From Wurfbainia villosa (taxonomy: Eukaryota; Streptophyta; Magnoliopsida; Zingiberales; Zingiberaceae), in NCBI GenBank assembly GCA_025175895.1, contig CM046003.1:47052335-47116334 (forward strand): 64,000 bases of DNA. The letters run 5' to 3'. Both the position numbers and the translations under genes were made by a program. The notes below the pieces were generated by a model that ran no database searches, had not been told where the DNA came from, and was given only the letters and a program-made list of their open reading frames with translations. Of the stretch, positions 48,668 to 59,591 are shown in pieces. How positions within the stretch are numbered: the stretch's first letter is position 1; every line of letters begins with the position of its first letter.

Positions 48668-49173
48668 GAAGACCCTCGTAATCTCCTCCAAGTTAGGGAA
48701 CTTATGGTGTGACCACCAGCTATAGCCATCTTTGCTTGCTTCAATATGTAGGCTTGTAGTAACTCTGAAGTACCAAATCAAGAAGGAGAAGCCAATTAGC
48801 ATAGCAACAACATACCCATATATCACCCATGTGGCCCACTTTATATAATTGACATCAAACTCCCAATTAGTATATTGTTCACTTCTTTTATGAATCAGAT
48901 AATGGACATAGTTTCTCAGAGCAGCAAGTACATAGACCAATATAGTAGAAATTCAATGGTCCATATAGATCGAGATTACCATCCATCTTCCTTGAAAAGC
49001 CACTCAAAGGATACATAGAACTAATGGTTCTATCTACCACCACATAAGTGTCGACATTGAAATATAAAGTGTATGATGGAATACCCAATGGTCCTTTACA
49101 ATTCTTTATGGCTTGTTCGTCTGCAACATATGGACGCCTAGGTGGCACATAACCTCCATTGGGAGGTGGAAAG
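48668..49173 (-). pseudogene. Unidentified membrane-protein-like fragment, downstream part
   Basis: I do not recognise this protein. On the minus strand one frame runs from 49168 to about 48940 (VPPRRPYVADEQAIKNCKGP, then FNVDTYVVVDRTISSMYPLS). A one-base shift near 48940 passes it to a second frame that ends at 48665-48667. The second frame has a strong hydrophobic segment WVIYGYVVAMLIGFSFLIWY, expected to span a membrane, then a short tail ending NLEEITRVF. Base and codon use differ from the TE proteins around it. J is inserted at 49173 with TSD GAAAG; the upstream part is at 54685-54808. Candidates are a captured host gene, an env-like ORF or an old viral insert; nothing here decides. Confidence 0.5.
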
Positions 49174-50349
49174 TGTAGGTGATCGGATGGCCGGCTAGAG
49201 GGGGGTGAATAGCCCTCGTACGTTGGACGTCGTAAATTGCTCGTCTACAAAAGATTAGCGCAAGCGGAATATACAAATACAAAGCAAAAGACAAACAATA
49301 AAACAAACGCTAACACGATGGTATAACGTGGTTCACAGCTACGCCGCTAATCCACGGTCCCCGATTCATCCTCGGTGAATCACTCCGTTAAACCAATCCA
49401 CTAAATGGTCTCTCCTTTTGCACCAAGCTAGGTGGAGGTAACCTTTACAACCAAGATCACTCTTCTTACAAATAGAATGGAGTAAAAATGGGTAAGAAGA
49501 GTTTAGAGCTTGTGGGGCACTAGGAAGATCGTTTGGAGTATGAGCATTAGCCTATCAAAGGCTTACACCCTCCCTTTTTATAGAGAGGGCTGTTTTCTTC
49601 CCGTTGGCCGCCATCAGTCGACTGCCGCCCTTGGCAGTCGACTGCCATCACTACAATGGCCTCCGAACACGTCGGATCCCGACCGTTGTAGTCCAACGGA
49701 ACTCTTGGCAGTCGACTGATGGACCTCATCAGTCGACTGATGCCTCCGTAGTCGATCGCCCATGGCCACAACGCTCGCGGGTCGAAACCCTATTGATCAC
49801 GATCGGCCGCGCCAGCCGATCGATGGTCTCTGGCAATGATCGCCCACGAGGGCGATCACGCCACAATCCGGCCAATGATACGATATACGAACTCACTCGA
49901 TTCTGACCGCCATGACATGGCTGATCCGTGTCGAAAACCCATCCGACACTTGGCCAAATGGCCAAGTTTCACCTAAGAGCTACCTTCCCGGGTTACAATC
50001 GCTCACTCTCATTTCTGAGTCCTCGCCTTCGGGTTCTCTTCGTTTCGGCCATGTCCCTCGCAAAGATCAGCGACGACTGCAATGCTCCTTCGCGTCTCTT
50101 GCCTCAAGTCTACTTCCTCGGCCACTCCAAGCTTCTCGTCTGGCGGTCCCTGATGCTCCAAGCGCACGGCTGAAGCTATCCTTCACCGACTCAAGGCACG
50201 AGTCATGAGATGTGAAACTCCACGGCTCCATGTGCGAATTACTAAGTCCTCGCACGACTTCAACGCACATATCACATCAACATATCAAACTAACTTAAAC
50301 CCTTTGCCACACCATCAAAACCATATTACGGCAAGAGATTGCCCTAACA
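49174..50349 (-). repeat. 3' LTR of J
   Basis: 1,176 bp. The first ~400 bp (49174-49580) are about 99% like the sister LTR by eye. At 49615-49745 it has CAGTCGACTG palindromes, but at 49795-49865 CGATCG-type forms. Confidence 0.94.
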
Positions 50350-51722
50350 ATCTCCCCTTTGATGTGTGGCAATCCGTTTAAGTTAGGTAAAAACATTTGA
50401 TATAAATTCTAAGGTAAGAAAGCATGTAAAGATAAACATGATATAACAACATGCAACTCCCCCTTAATCCATGAAACTCTCTATGCAAATTTTCTCCCCC
50501 TATCATATATTTCTCCCCCTAAAATATATTTCCCCCCTAAAGTAATTAACTTAAACATACTTATTTCTCCCCCTTTGACACTATCAAAAAGATTAACACT
50601 AAGTTATAAGCTCATGGCATCAAGTATAATGGAGGGAAAATATGACAAGTTGATTTAAAATTGGGTACCACTTGTTGATGGCATCAAGTATATTTCTACC
50701 ACTTATTGTAGGTTTACAAACTGAATTCGGCCTTCAATGTTCTGATTTACAGGCCACCAGTCGACTGCTATCAGTATGGCAGTCGACTGGCACAAAGGAA
50801 TCAAAATTTTTGATTTTCTGGACGAATTTCAGAAATGCATTATAAATTCCAGAAAATTCGAAAAATCATGAAATTTGGGGAACATATTTCTTTTAAGTAT
50901 ATCTATCAATGAAAAATAGTTTTTCATGAAAACTCATTATATTTTCTTGTTTTTGTTTTGCCAAAAATCCAAAAGCTCTAAAAACCACTAGGTTTTTGAT
51001 CATTCTAGTATCAAGTTAGCTACCTAGTTTTGCATCCAATTGTTTCAAAACATGAATACATGTATTTTAAGGTAAGAAATTGTTTTGAAAACATATGAAA
51101 TATCCAACCATGATCTTTGGGCAATATGTCTATGAATTAAACATAAGCCTTCCCCATGATTGGTCTATTATTGCTATGTTGATACTTTAAATGACCATCT
51201 AAATGCCATAGGCATTAGTGGACATTTGTATCATCATAATATCTCACCCATGCTAAGTTTTCAATCAAGTTAGCCTATAGTGAGTGTGAGATGCATCCTA
51301 GGGGGTATTTGTATATACTTAACCAATATATTCATGCAATTCTATCATGGTTAAGTATCAACCTAACAACCTACATGATCATAATGACATATATGATTTA
51401 ATTTCACATTATGATCATGAAACTCATGTATCCATCAAATAATAGTCATGCATTAGGTATTATACGATGATAATAAACAAATTATCACCTAAAGCATGAT
51501 TTAACCCTATTTCTCATGATAACATGCCAAATATCAAAATCATAAATCATGATTTAAAACATACATAGCAATTACATTAATCATCATGATTTAAGCATTA
51601 TTACCTATTTATGGGCACGTTATCATCACCCAACACTATCTAAAAAATGTTGTCCCGTCATCCTAAGTCAACCAAAATATGATATAGGTCAAGTTCATAT
51701 GGTTGACTACCCTAGGGTTATC
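50350..51722 (-). other. Noncoding spacer of J with repeated polypurine motifs
   Basis: Counterpart of 7702-9029. CTCCCCCT motifs on the plus strand at about 50457, 50503, 50522, 50530-50541 and 50567, plus the tract at 50350-50360 beside the LTR. No gene. Confidence 0.78.
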
Positions 51723-53456
51723 CTAACCCTTAAGGATGGATTTTGGAACCCAAAATAGAGTCTTTCCTATTGGGTTTACTAAGTATTCCTTGGGGATCCA
51801 TTTCCTAGCAATTACTTTCTTTTTATCTTGTCCCCTAGCTATTAGGCATTTATAGGCCTTTTCATTTTTCTTTTCTTTGTATCCTAAGCCTTTCTTGTTG
51901 AAACTAGCTCTTTGGCTCCCTAAGATCATGTTTAATGTGTTGGAGCCAATAGTGAATTTCTCTAGGGCTTTGGTTAAATAATCTACCTTTTCCCTTAAGG
52001 CCCTATTTTCATTCATACATGCATCACTAACATCTAATGGCACATAAAGGTCATGTGAGCATGCTTCATTTAAGCTAGAAGAAATATTATCATTTAAGCA
52101 TGCATTTTCTAGTTTATTTTCTAGGTCCTTAATTTGATCTAGCATGCTTTTGTTTTTCTTCTTAGCTCTAAATAAATCTCTAGTTAAGCTAGAAACCATG
52201 GAAACTATTTTCTTAGGGGTTAGATTTGTTACCAAAGTTTCCATGTCCTCTTCTTCTTCGGATGAGGAGGATGTAGAAGCTCCCCCTTCATTTGAGCTCT
52301 CCCCATTTGAGCTTGATCCTTCATTTTCGGATGAAGAGCAATCCAAGTCATCAAAGGCCATCAAGGCCAAATTGGTGACAAAAGCATTCTCCTCTTCCGA
52401 TGATGAGGAGGAGGATGAGGAAGGATCATCCCACGTCTTGGCCTTGAATGCTTTGGCCTTCCCCTTTTCTTTTGCCTTCTTTTCTTCTTCCTTTCTCTTG
52501 CTCCCCTTCTTCTTCTTCCTCTTCTCTTCTTTCTTTTTCTTCTCTTCTTTGCTTTTGTTTAGGAGGGGACAATTGTCCCTTATGTGTCCCTCTCCTTGGC
52601 AATTGTAGCATATGACCTTCCCCCTTGGTCTTCTATTCCTATCATTAGATTTATCAAATCTAAAATTCTTAAATGCACGTCTTACCCTCCTTACCATATA
52701 GGCTTCTTCGGTGCTATCCATGGAGGAGGAGGAAGATGCTTCGTCATCGGAGGAGGAGGGGATTTCCATCTTCTTCTTCCCCTTATTTGCCAATAATGCT
52801 ACTCCTCTTGAGGGTTGAATTCTAGGCTCCTCTTGTATTCCCTCAAGCCTAGTTTCGTGGAGCTCCATTGTTGAGAAAAATTCCTCCAAGGTACTTACTT
52901 CCAAGTTCTTGGAGATGTAGAACGAATCCACCATGGAGCTCCACTTTGAGGACCGGGGAAAGGCATCTATGGCCTTCATTACCATATCCCGGTTTGATAG
53001 CTTCTCACCTACACTTGTTAGTCCATTTAAAATTTCTTTGAATCTAGAATGCAAAGAAATTACCTTTTCTCCCTTTTCTAATTTGATGTTGGATAGCTGG
53101 GAGCGGAGGAGATCTCTCCTTGCTAGCTTTGCCTCGGATGTGCCTTCATGAAGCTCAATTAGCTTCTCCCACATCTCCTTGGGGCTTAGGCATTCTCCTA
53201 TTCGGTTGATTTCTTGTTGGGGAAGCACATTGAAAAGATGATGTTTTTCCTTTGAGTTCGCAAGGTGCTCCTCTCTTTGCTTCTTAGTCCATCGTGATTT
53301 TTCGATTGGTTTCCCTTCTTCATCCCTAGGCAAAACGAAACCGGATTCCATTGTAATCATTATATCAAAATCCGTTTCGAAAAATACCTCCATTCGCTTC
53401 TTCCACCAAGCGAATTCTCCTTCAAATTTCGGAGGATGGATGTTTGAGTCGGCCAT
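51723..53456 (-). CDS. gag: Gag polyprotein of J, apparently intact, 577 aa
   Basis: Particle-forming Gag of the gag-only family. ATG at 53456 (MADSNIHPPKFEGEFAWW) is chosen because it matches the starts in B1, B2 and B3; the open frame extends 13 codons further upstream without an ATG. Gag core at about 1-200; CCHC knuckle CYNCQGEGHIRDNC at 283-296 (52610-52569); Lys/Glu-rich tract after it; Ser/Glu-rich acidic region at about 340-410; probable coiled coil at about 425-505 (ENRALREKVDYLTKALEKF); conserved end TLFWVPKSILKG. No stop or shift. In full-length copia elements a protease would follow. Function needs enzymes from another element. Confidence 0.94.
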   Translation of the reverse strand: MADSNIHPPKFEGEFAWWKKRMEVFFETDFDIMITMESGFVLPRDEEGKPIEKSRWTKKQREEHLANSKEKHHLFNVLPQQEINRIGECLSPKEMWEKLIELHEGTSEAKLARRDLLRSQLSNIKLEKGEKVISLHSRFKEILNGLTSVGEKLSNRDMVMKAIDAFPRSSKWSSMVDSFYISKNLEVSTLEEFFSTMELHETRLEGIQEEPRIQPSRGVALLANKGKKKMEIPSSSDDEASSSSSMDSTEEAYMVRRVRRAFKNFRFDKSNDRNRRPRGKVICYNCQGEGHIRDNCPLLNKSKEEKKKKEEKRKKKKGSKRKEEEKKAKEKGKAKAFKAKTWDDPSSSSSSSSEEENAFVTNLALMAFDDLDCSSSENEGSSSNGESSNEGGASTSSSSEEEEDMETLVTNLTPKKIVSMVSSLTRDLFRAKKKNKSMLDQIKDLENKLENACLNDNISSSLNEACSHDLYVPLDVSDACMNENRALREKVDYLTKALEKFTIGSNTLNMILGSQRASFNKKGLGYKEKKNEKAYKCLIARGQDKKKVIARKWIPKEYLVNPIGKTLFWVPKSILKG

Positions 53457-53504
53457 TTTTGAATGTTGCTTGTTGTGGCGGTTAGTCCTCGACAAGCTTT
53501 CCTT

Positions 53505-53517
53505 GGCTCTGATACCA
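53505..53517 (-). other. Primer-binding site of J
   Basis: GGCTCTGATACCA on the plus strand, a perfect match to TGGTATCAGAGCC in element orientation. Confidence 0.92.
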
Positions 53518-53519
53518 CT

Positions 53520-54684
53520 TGTAGGTGATCGGATGGCCGGCTAGAGGGGGGTGAATAGCCCTCGTACGTTGGACGTCGTAAATTGCTCGTCTACAAAAGA
53601 TTAGCGCAAGCGGAATATACAAATACAAAGCAAAAGACAAACAATAAAACAAATGCTAACACGATGGTATAACGTGGTTCACGGCTACGCCGCAAATCCA
53701 CGGTCCCTGATTCGTCCTCGGTGAATCACTCCGTTAAACCAATCCACTAAATGGTCTCTCCTTTGCACCAAGCTAGGTGGAGGTAACCTTTACAACCAAG
53801 ATCACTCTTCTTACAAATAGAATGGAGTAAAAACGGGTAAGAAGAGTTTAGAGCTTGTGGGGCACTAGGAAGATCGTTTGGAGTATGAGCATTAGCCTAT
53901 CAAAGGCTTACACCCTCCCTTTTTATAGAGGGTCGCTTTCTTCCTGCGCCATCACGACCGCCACCCTTGGCGCCGATCGCTGCATTACTACAACGGCCTC
54001 CGAACACGCCGGATCCCGACCGCTGTAGTCCAACGGAACTCTTGGCAATGATCGATGGACCTCATCACGATCGATGCCTCCGTAGTCGACCGCCTACCGG
54101 CTACGGTTCTATGGCCGAAACCCTATTGATCACCGATCACGCTTTCAGCCGATCGATGGTCTTGGCCGACGCCCACGATGGAAGTCGATCACGCCACAAT
54201 CCAATGTCGATACCACCGAACTCACTCGACCAGAGATGATCGCCATGACATGGCAATGATTGGTGCCTGAAACCCATCCGACACTTGGCCAAATGGCCAA
54301 GTTTCACCTAAGAGCTACCCTTCCCGGTTACAATCGCCACTCATTTCTGAGTCCTCGCCGGTTCTCTTCGCTCTCGCCACGCCCCTAAGCAAGATCAGCG
54401 CACGACTGCGAATGCTCCTTCGCCTCTTGCCTCAAGTCTACTTCCTCCGGCCACTCCAAGCTTCTCGTCCGCGGTCCCTCGGATGCTCCAAGCGCACGGC
54501 TTCCGCAAAGCTATCCTTCACCGACTCAAGGCACGAGTCATGAGATGTGAAACTCGCCACGGCTCCATGTGCGAATTACTAAGTCCTGCACGACTTCAAC
54601 GCACAATCACATCAACATATCAAACTAACTTAAACCCTTTGCCACACCATCAAAACCATATTACGGCAAGAGATTGCCCTAACA
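53520..54684 (-). repeat. 5' LTR of J
   Basis: 1,165 bp. TATA box in CCTTTTTATAGAGGG at about 53919-53927 (minus). The segment 53945-54250 has CGATCG/ATGATCG/ACGACCG forms where the sister LTR and relatives carry CAGTCGACTG. Confidence 0.94.
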
Positions 54685-55040
54685 GAAAGATTTGCAAGTT
54701 TACAGGTAAGTGAGGCAGATTGTATTGCACTGACATTGGGCTTTTCATCAGCAACCATAGCAGGAACGGAGATAAGTAGGTGACATGTTGGAAGGTTGGT
54801 GTATCCATCTGATCAGAATGTCCAGCACTTTCTAGCTTTTATCTTGGTTCTCTGATTGCCCCTCCTACCTCGAGGAACCCTAGAAGGAGACGTTGTCCCC
54901 CTCCAATCCAGCTCCCCCTTCTCTCCTCTCTTCCCTCCAGCTACCAACAAACCTCTAAAGACTTTGGAAGTGCGGCGGAATGGAACAACCGATGACACAC
55001 CAGAGAGAGAGAAAGAGAGATCCCCCTTCCCTCTACCCTA
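54685..55040 (-). pseudogene. Unidentified ORF, upstream part and possible leader
   Basis: On the minus strand an ATG at 54808 opens 41 codons rich in Leu, Pro and aromatic residues (MDTPTFQHVTYLSPFLLWLL at the start, possibly a signal-like hydrophobic segment). They reach the J insertion. Counting one TSD copy, this frame is in phase with the frame starting at 49168, so J split one reading frame. Upstream, 54809-55040 reads like a CT-rich plant 5' leader (TCTCTCTTTCTCTCTCTGG) with GATAAAAGG further up near 55046-55055, and TGATCAG before the ATG could be a splice acceptor. Unrecognised family; gene boundaries are inference. Confidence 0.45.
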
Positions 55041-55964
55041 GCATGCCTTTTATCCCTCTCTAATTGGGTTGGGCCCTGGCCTTATTTCCATATACGGGCT
55101 AATATTTCCCCCATATCAGTTCCTATAAAAAGAAGTAAGAAGAGAGGCTTTAAAAATATTCTTCTTTCAATTCCTCTTCCTCTTCTTTGGCGGTCGGATC
55201 TTGAAGAAGATGGGATCTTCTTCATAGCTTCAATCAAGAAGGGTTCTTCTTGTCATCACTTCTCATCTTGGAGAAGTGTAGCTGTCACGCATAACCTTAC
55301 AAAGTTATTGTAAGTATAGCCTCTTGTGAAGGGATTTTTGGGTAGCTTGTTTCGAAGGGAGATTCAACAACACATCTCTCATATTCGACGAATACACCTT
55401 GATTATCTCGACGATAAAGGGCTCTTGATCTCTAGTGCAGTCAAGAGTTGGAAAAGGGCTTCCGATCATGGACCGGATTAGATGGAGGAAGCACGAGTTC
55501 ACAGAGGAAGCACAAGTTCTAGATGTCCCCAACCAAAGGTAGTTTAGAAGGTATAAATCTTTACTTATGTTATGCTTCATATATGTATATTGATATATGC
55601 GTTAATAGTTTTATTTAGATTATGCTTAAATGATCTAGCATGTTAGTTATAGATAGTGTAGCATGTCTAAATAAAATGATTAGATTGACATTAGATGTTC
55701 AATCATTTGATAGTTTATCCTTGCCATGCTTTTACAAACTTGTTTTAAGGATTAGATCGTATTGCGTGCTTAGATAAAAGAACATGTCTATGTTTGTTTT
55801 AAAAATCAATATGAACACTTCTTTGATTGAAATGTTAAATCATAAATAAAATTTAATTTCTGCTACACATAGGGGTGTAGAAACAAAATATACGAATGCT
55901 AGATTTACGTGCATTAACCATGGTATCCGAACTTTATAGGACAAAGCTTGAGGATGTCACAGTG
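55041..55964 (+). other. Noncoding; probable right part of LTR I and a short internal stub
   Basis: CCTATAAAAAGAAG near 55124-55137 is TATA-like. 55205-55913 has no ORF and may continue LTR I. TGGTATCCGAACT at 55919-55931 resembles a decayed primer site. C3 starts at 55965. Confidence 0.4.
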
Positions 55965-57483
55965 TGTAGGTGCAATTGGCCCAGGTCATGATTGACTGGA
56001 CTCGAGTTTGACTTGAGTGATGTTTTGATGTTTGACATGGAAGTTTGACATTGATGTCTGATAATATTTTGGAGAGATTGTTGATACAATCGACCCGGGT
56101 TATGATTAACCGGACTCGAGTATAACTCGAGAGGGATTTTGATGGTTGACTGGAGTTAACCATGTCATGGAAAGTCTAATTCTTGAGTGCTTGGCATGTA
56201 AAGTCCAAACATGAGTCTTGGCAAGGAAAAGTCCAAGCATGGGTCTTGGCATGGAAAGTCCAACATGGGTTGGCAAGGGAAAGTCCAAGCTTGAGTCTTG
56301 GCATTTGAGAAGTACAAGGGATTTGATATTGGCAGCGTAAAGTCCAAGCAGAAGTCTTGGCAGCATAAGTCCAATGGTTGACGGCGTAAAGTCCAAGCGG
56401 AGTCTTGGCAGCGTAAGTCCAATGTGCCTTGGCAATGTAGACACCGTTAGCATGACATAGCCGATGGAAGCACTTGAAGGCTAGCGCAATGGATGAACAA
56501 GTCATGGATGACTTGGAGGGATCCGAGAGGCGCGAGGCTGACGGAGGTGGCTAGAAAGCTTAGGTCTAGGCTAAGGGTGGTCTAGCAAGTATGGGGGAAC
56601 CATACTTGGGGTTAAAACCTCATGTTTGAGGTGTGCCAGTTGACTGGTGCCATATGGCAGTCGACTAGTGTGAGTCAACTAGGGTTTGACTGCGGGAAGT
56701 GTCCCGAGTTGATCGCGAGGTGGGCGGTGGCTAGCTCGGCGATCTGATCGATCGTGTGATCATCGGCCGGTGCTCGGTGCCTGAGAATGAGTCGAGACTC
56801 GACTGCGGGGGAAGCAGTCGAGTGAAGGTTTCATCAGTCAACTGATGGGTATGATCAGTCGACTGATGATGGATCCATTGGATTTTTCCAGCGTCGATCT
56901 AGTCGTTGTCTCATGACAACAGTGGCATTAGTCGACTGATGGTCCCGAGCAGTCGATTGATCGACGATTTCCAGCCTAGGTAGCAACTTTAAATGGAACT
57001 CGTGGAGGAGGAAATCAACACCAGTTTTCTTGGACGTTTTGAAGCGATTTGCTGTTGCAAATCAGGGCCTTCAACTGCTAGTCCAAGGCAATCAACAAGA
57101 AAGCTTCCAAAAGATTTGTGTAAAGTTTTCTTCGCTTTCTTTTGTTGTATTCACTTGTAATTTCTTGTTGTTTACTTGTATTACTGGTGTAATATTTTGT
57201 AAGGGGTTTCTCCACCTCTGACTTGTGTCGAGAAGGAGTTATTGCATAGTGGTGTGTTTGTGGCATCGTTCGAGCTCTTTAGAGCTCGATCCGTGGAGTA
57301 GGAACCGTGCGGTTCAGAACCACATTAAATACTTGTGTAATTGTGTGTTTGTCTATTTTGTTATTGCTTTATTATTATTCTACTGTGCGCTAACAAAAAT
57401 TATAGATGAATGCGAACGATTTCCATCAACGTACGAGCACGATGCTATTCACCCCCCTCTAGTCGTCACAAATCTTCTACAAT
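55965..57483 (+). repeat. 5' LTR of C3
   Basis: Starts TGTAGGTGCAATTGGCCC and ends ATCTTCTACA. A second LTR-start-like sequence preceded by GGAGAGAT is at 56079, 114 bp in. Tandem AAGTCCAAGC..GAGTCTTGGCA units fill 56163-56440. AGTCGACT motifs occur at 56640-56970, some as CGATCTGATCGATCG forms near 56738-56760. Confidence 0.82.
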
Positions 57484-57485
57484 TG

Positions 57486-57498
57486 GTATCAGAGCTAG
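57486..57498 (+). other. Primer-binding site of C3
   Basis: TGGTATCAGAGCT, one mismatch at the last base. Confidence 0.85.
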
Positions 57499-57547
57499 GA
57501 GCTCTTCTACGGACTAAACGCCGGGAGAAAAGACGCTAGAGGGAAAG

Positions 57548-59252
57548 ATGGAGAGATTGGGTGATGACATCAATGTTCCGCCTTCCTTTGACCGTGAAGA
57601 TTTCGCATATTGGAAAGGTAGAATGATGCATTTTCTAATGTGTGACTTTGACAATTGGATTAGTGTCTTAGTAGGTTTTGACACTCCAAAAGAAGAAGGA
57701 AGAAAAATCAAGAAGAAGAATTGGAGCCAAGAACAACTCCGATACTATAACATCAACAATAAGGTAATGGGTATTTTGCTCAATATAATCCCTAATGATA
57801 TTTTGATCCAGATAGGGGATTGTAAAGACGCCAAGGAGGTATGAAATAAATTGACAAAATTCCATGAAGAGCCTCACTCAATCCAAGAAGATAAGGAAGA
57901 TGAGGAAGAGAGCTCATTCTCACAAGAAAGTGAGGATTCGGAAATTGATAGGGAATCAACTTCCGGATCGGAGGAAGAAGAAGAAGAAGAGGTGGAAGAA
58001 GCCTCCACCTCTAGGATTGAGAGGGAGGAGAGAATTCCCACACCGGAGCAACCTCAAGAATAGCTTTCAACATCCGGTCAAGATGAAGAAGCTCAAAATC
58101 TAGCTTCCACCACGGACCTAGGTAACTCAAGCAATGTAATTTTAAATAAAATTCATATAATTTGCTTTGAGTGTAGGGAATCCAGACACTACAAGAGTAA
58201 GTGTCCGAAAAGAGTAAGGAAAGCTCCACCGATGCCTAAGAGTCAAGAAAAGTCAAAGGATGCCAGTGTCCCCACCAAGAAAAGCAAGGAGCAAGTGAAT
58301 TGCTTCAAATGCCGACAACCGGGACACTACCGGAGTCAATGCTCGAAGGGAGAGAAGAAGGGGCAAAGGGGAGCATCACAAGTAAAGGGAGCCACTAAGG
58401 CTCACCCTAAGGTATATTTTAATAATGCTCCTTCTAATTTAAATGTCAAAAAGCATGCTAGGAATTTTAATTCTCTTGCAATTTATCATGAAAATCATGC
58501 TAGGAATAACAAATATTTTTGTTTAGGAGCTAAAAATAGTCACTTTGAAAATAAGGAGAAATTTGGGACTAATATCCCTAAAACAAATTTATTTAAAGAT
58601 AAATCTAAGTCAAATAATTCTAGACAAATTCTACCTAGGGAGACAATTAGAAAGGTACAAGAACACCTAGGGTTTAACCCCAAATAGACTAGACATATGC
58701 CTAGGAAAAACAATGCCCAAGGATTAAATCAAAATTCTAAAATTAGGCAATTAGAGTTTGAAAATCAAGCCTTGAGAAACTTGAAAAGACCCTAGCAAAG
58801 ATGCAAAATTCAATTATGGGGTCAAATGGTAAAAGTCAAGGGTCTAGATCTCAAAGTCAACACCTAGGGCCTAAGAGACAAAAGTCAACCAAGGACAAGA
58901 AAGGTTTGGGTCACAAACCTAAGCCTAAGGTGGCTTATCATAGTGTTCCTTAGATTATGGAACACAAACTAGGTCTAGGAAGACCAAGGTTACTAGGGAA
59001 GTTATCCCTAAGGGTAACCAAGGTGTGTGCCTAGTGGCTAGGGTTTCTAAGAAACCTAGGGTGGCCACTAAGAAGGTTACAAGGGGAGTTACCCCTAGAG
59101 TTAACCATGGTAAGACCCAAATGACCAAGGCTAACAAGCCTAAAAGGGTCATTAGGAAGGTATCTAGGGATGTTATCCCTAAGGAATACATAGTAAACCC
59201 TAGGAACTTAAATAGGTTTTGGGTTCCTAAGAGCGCGATTGATTCACACTAG
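57548..59252 (+). pseudogene. gag: Gag of C3 with two zinc knuckles
   Basis: ATG at 57548 (MERLGDDINVPPSFDREDFA), 50 bp after the primer site. The N-terminal core is short: after about 98 codons a TGA (57842-57844) sits where Trp is expected, and an acidic Glu/Ser region begins soon after, so much of the usual core appears deleted. TAG at 58061-58063 and 58685-58687. CCHC knuckles CFECRESRHYKSKC (58163-58204) and CFKCRQPGHYRSQC (58301-58342) both keep their ligands. After 58688 the frame changes; the end at 59025-59252 has IPKEYIVNPRNLNRFWVPKS, the family C form of the WVPKS end of B gag. Pseudogene, but the best record of family C Gag here. Confidence 0.88.
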
Positions 59253-59591
59253 ATGGGGTTAGGGCGTGCCAACTTTAAATGGAAGGGTAGTTAACCTAAC
59301 CATAGTAAAGGTGACACTTTAGGTTATTTTCAAGGTTATGGATACCTTGGAAATAGTTTTGATCTTGATCCTAAAAGATTTTAGGATGTGTCAATACAGT
59401 GTTGGAATTATGAAAAATCAATCAAATTGACACAATTTAGGTTTATAAGTCATAGTGTGCCATTTTGGGTTTTTGGCACATTTGGGAGAAAAGTGATAAT
59501 ATGATAAAATATATTTAATTATATCAAATGGAAATTAATATTAAAATTTAGGTATTATTATACCTATACATTTTATATGTCATGCTTTGTT
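59253..59591 (+). other. Noncoding sequence after C3 gag
   Basis: No ORF; parallels 43463 onward in C2. Ends at the K insertion; TTGTT (59587-59591) is the expected left TSD of K. Confidence 0.65.

Larger units (their letters stand above)
49174..54684 (-). mobile_element. Complete gag-only element J
   Basis: LTRs 49174-50349 (3') and 53520-54684 (5'), TSD GAAAG at 49169-49173 and 54685-54689, primer site 53505-53517, gag 53456-51723, polypurine tract 50350-50360. Complete and uninterrupted, with intact gag: the best candidate for a recently mobile element in the window. No pol. Confidence 0.96.
55965..59591 (+). mobile_element. Gag-only element C3 (5' LTR and gag), interrupted by K
   Basis: 5' LTR 55965-57483, primer site 57486-57498, gag 57548-59252, then noncoding sequence until K at 59592. 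As in C1 and C2, no protease or pol follows gag. The rest of the element, if present, lies beyond K and outside the window. Confidence 0.82.

Noticed and set aside
55920..55964. Start of a further full element between LTR I and C3
   Set aside because: Only ~45 bp with a decayed primer-like site; too short to claim more than a stub.
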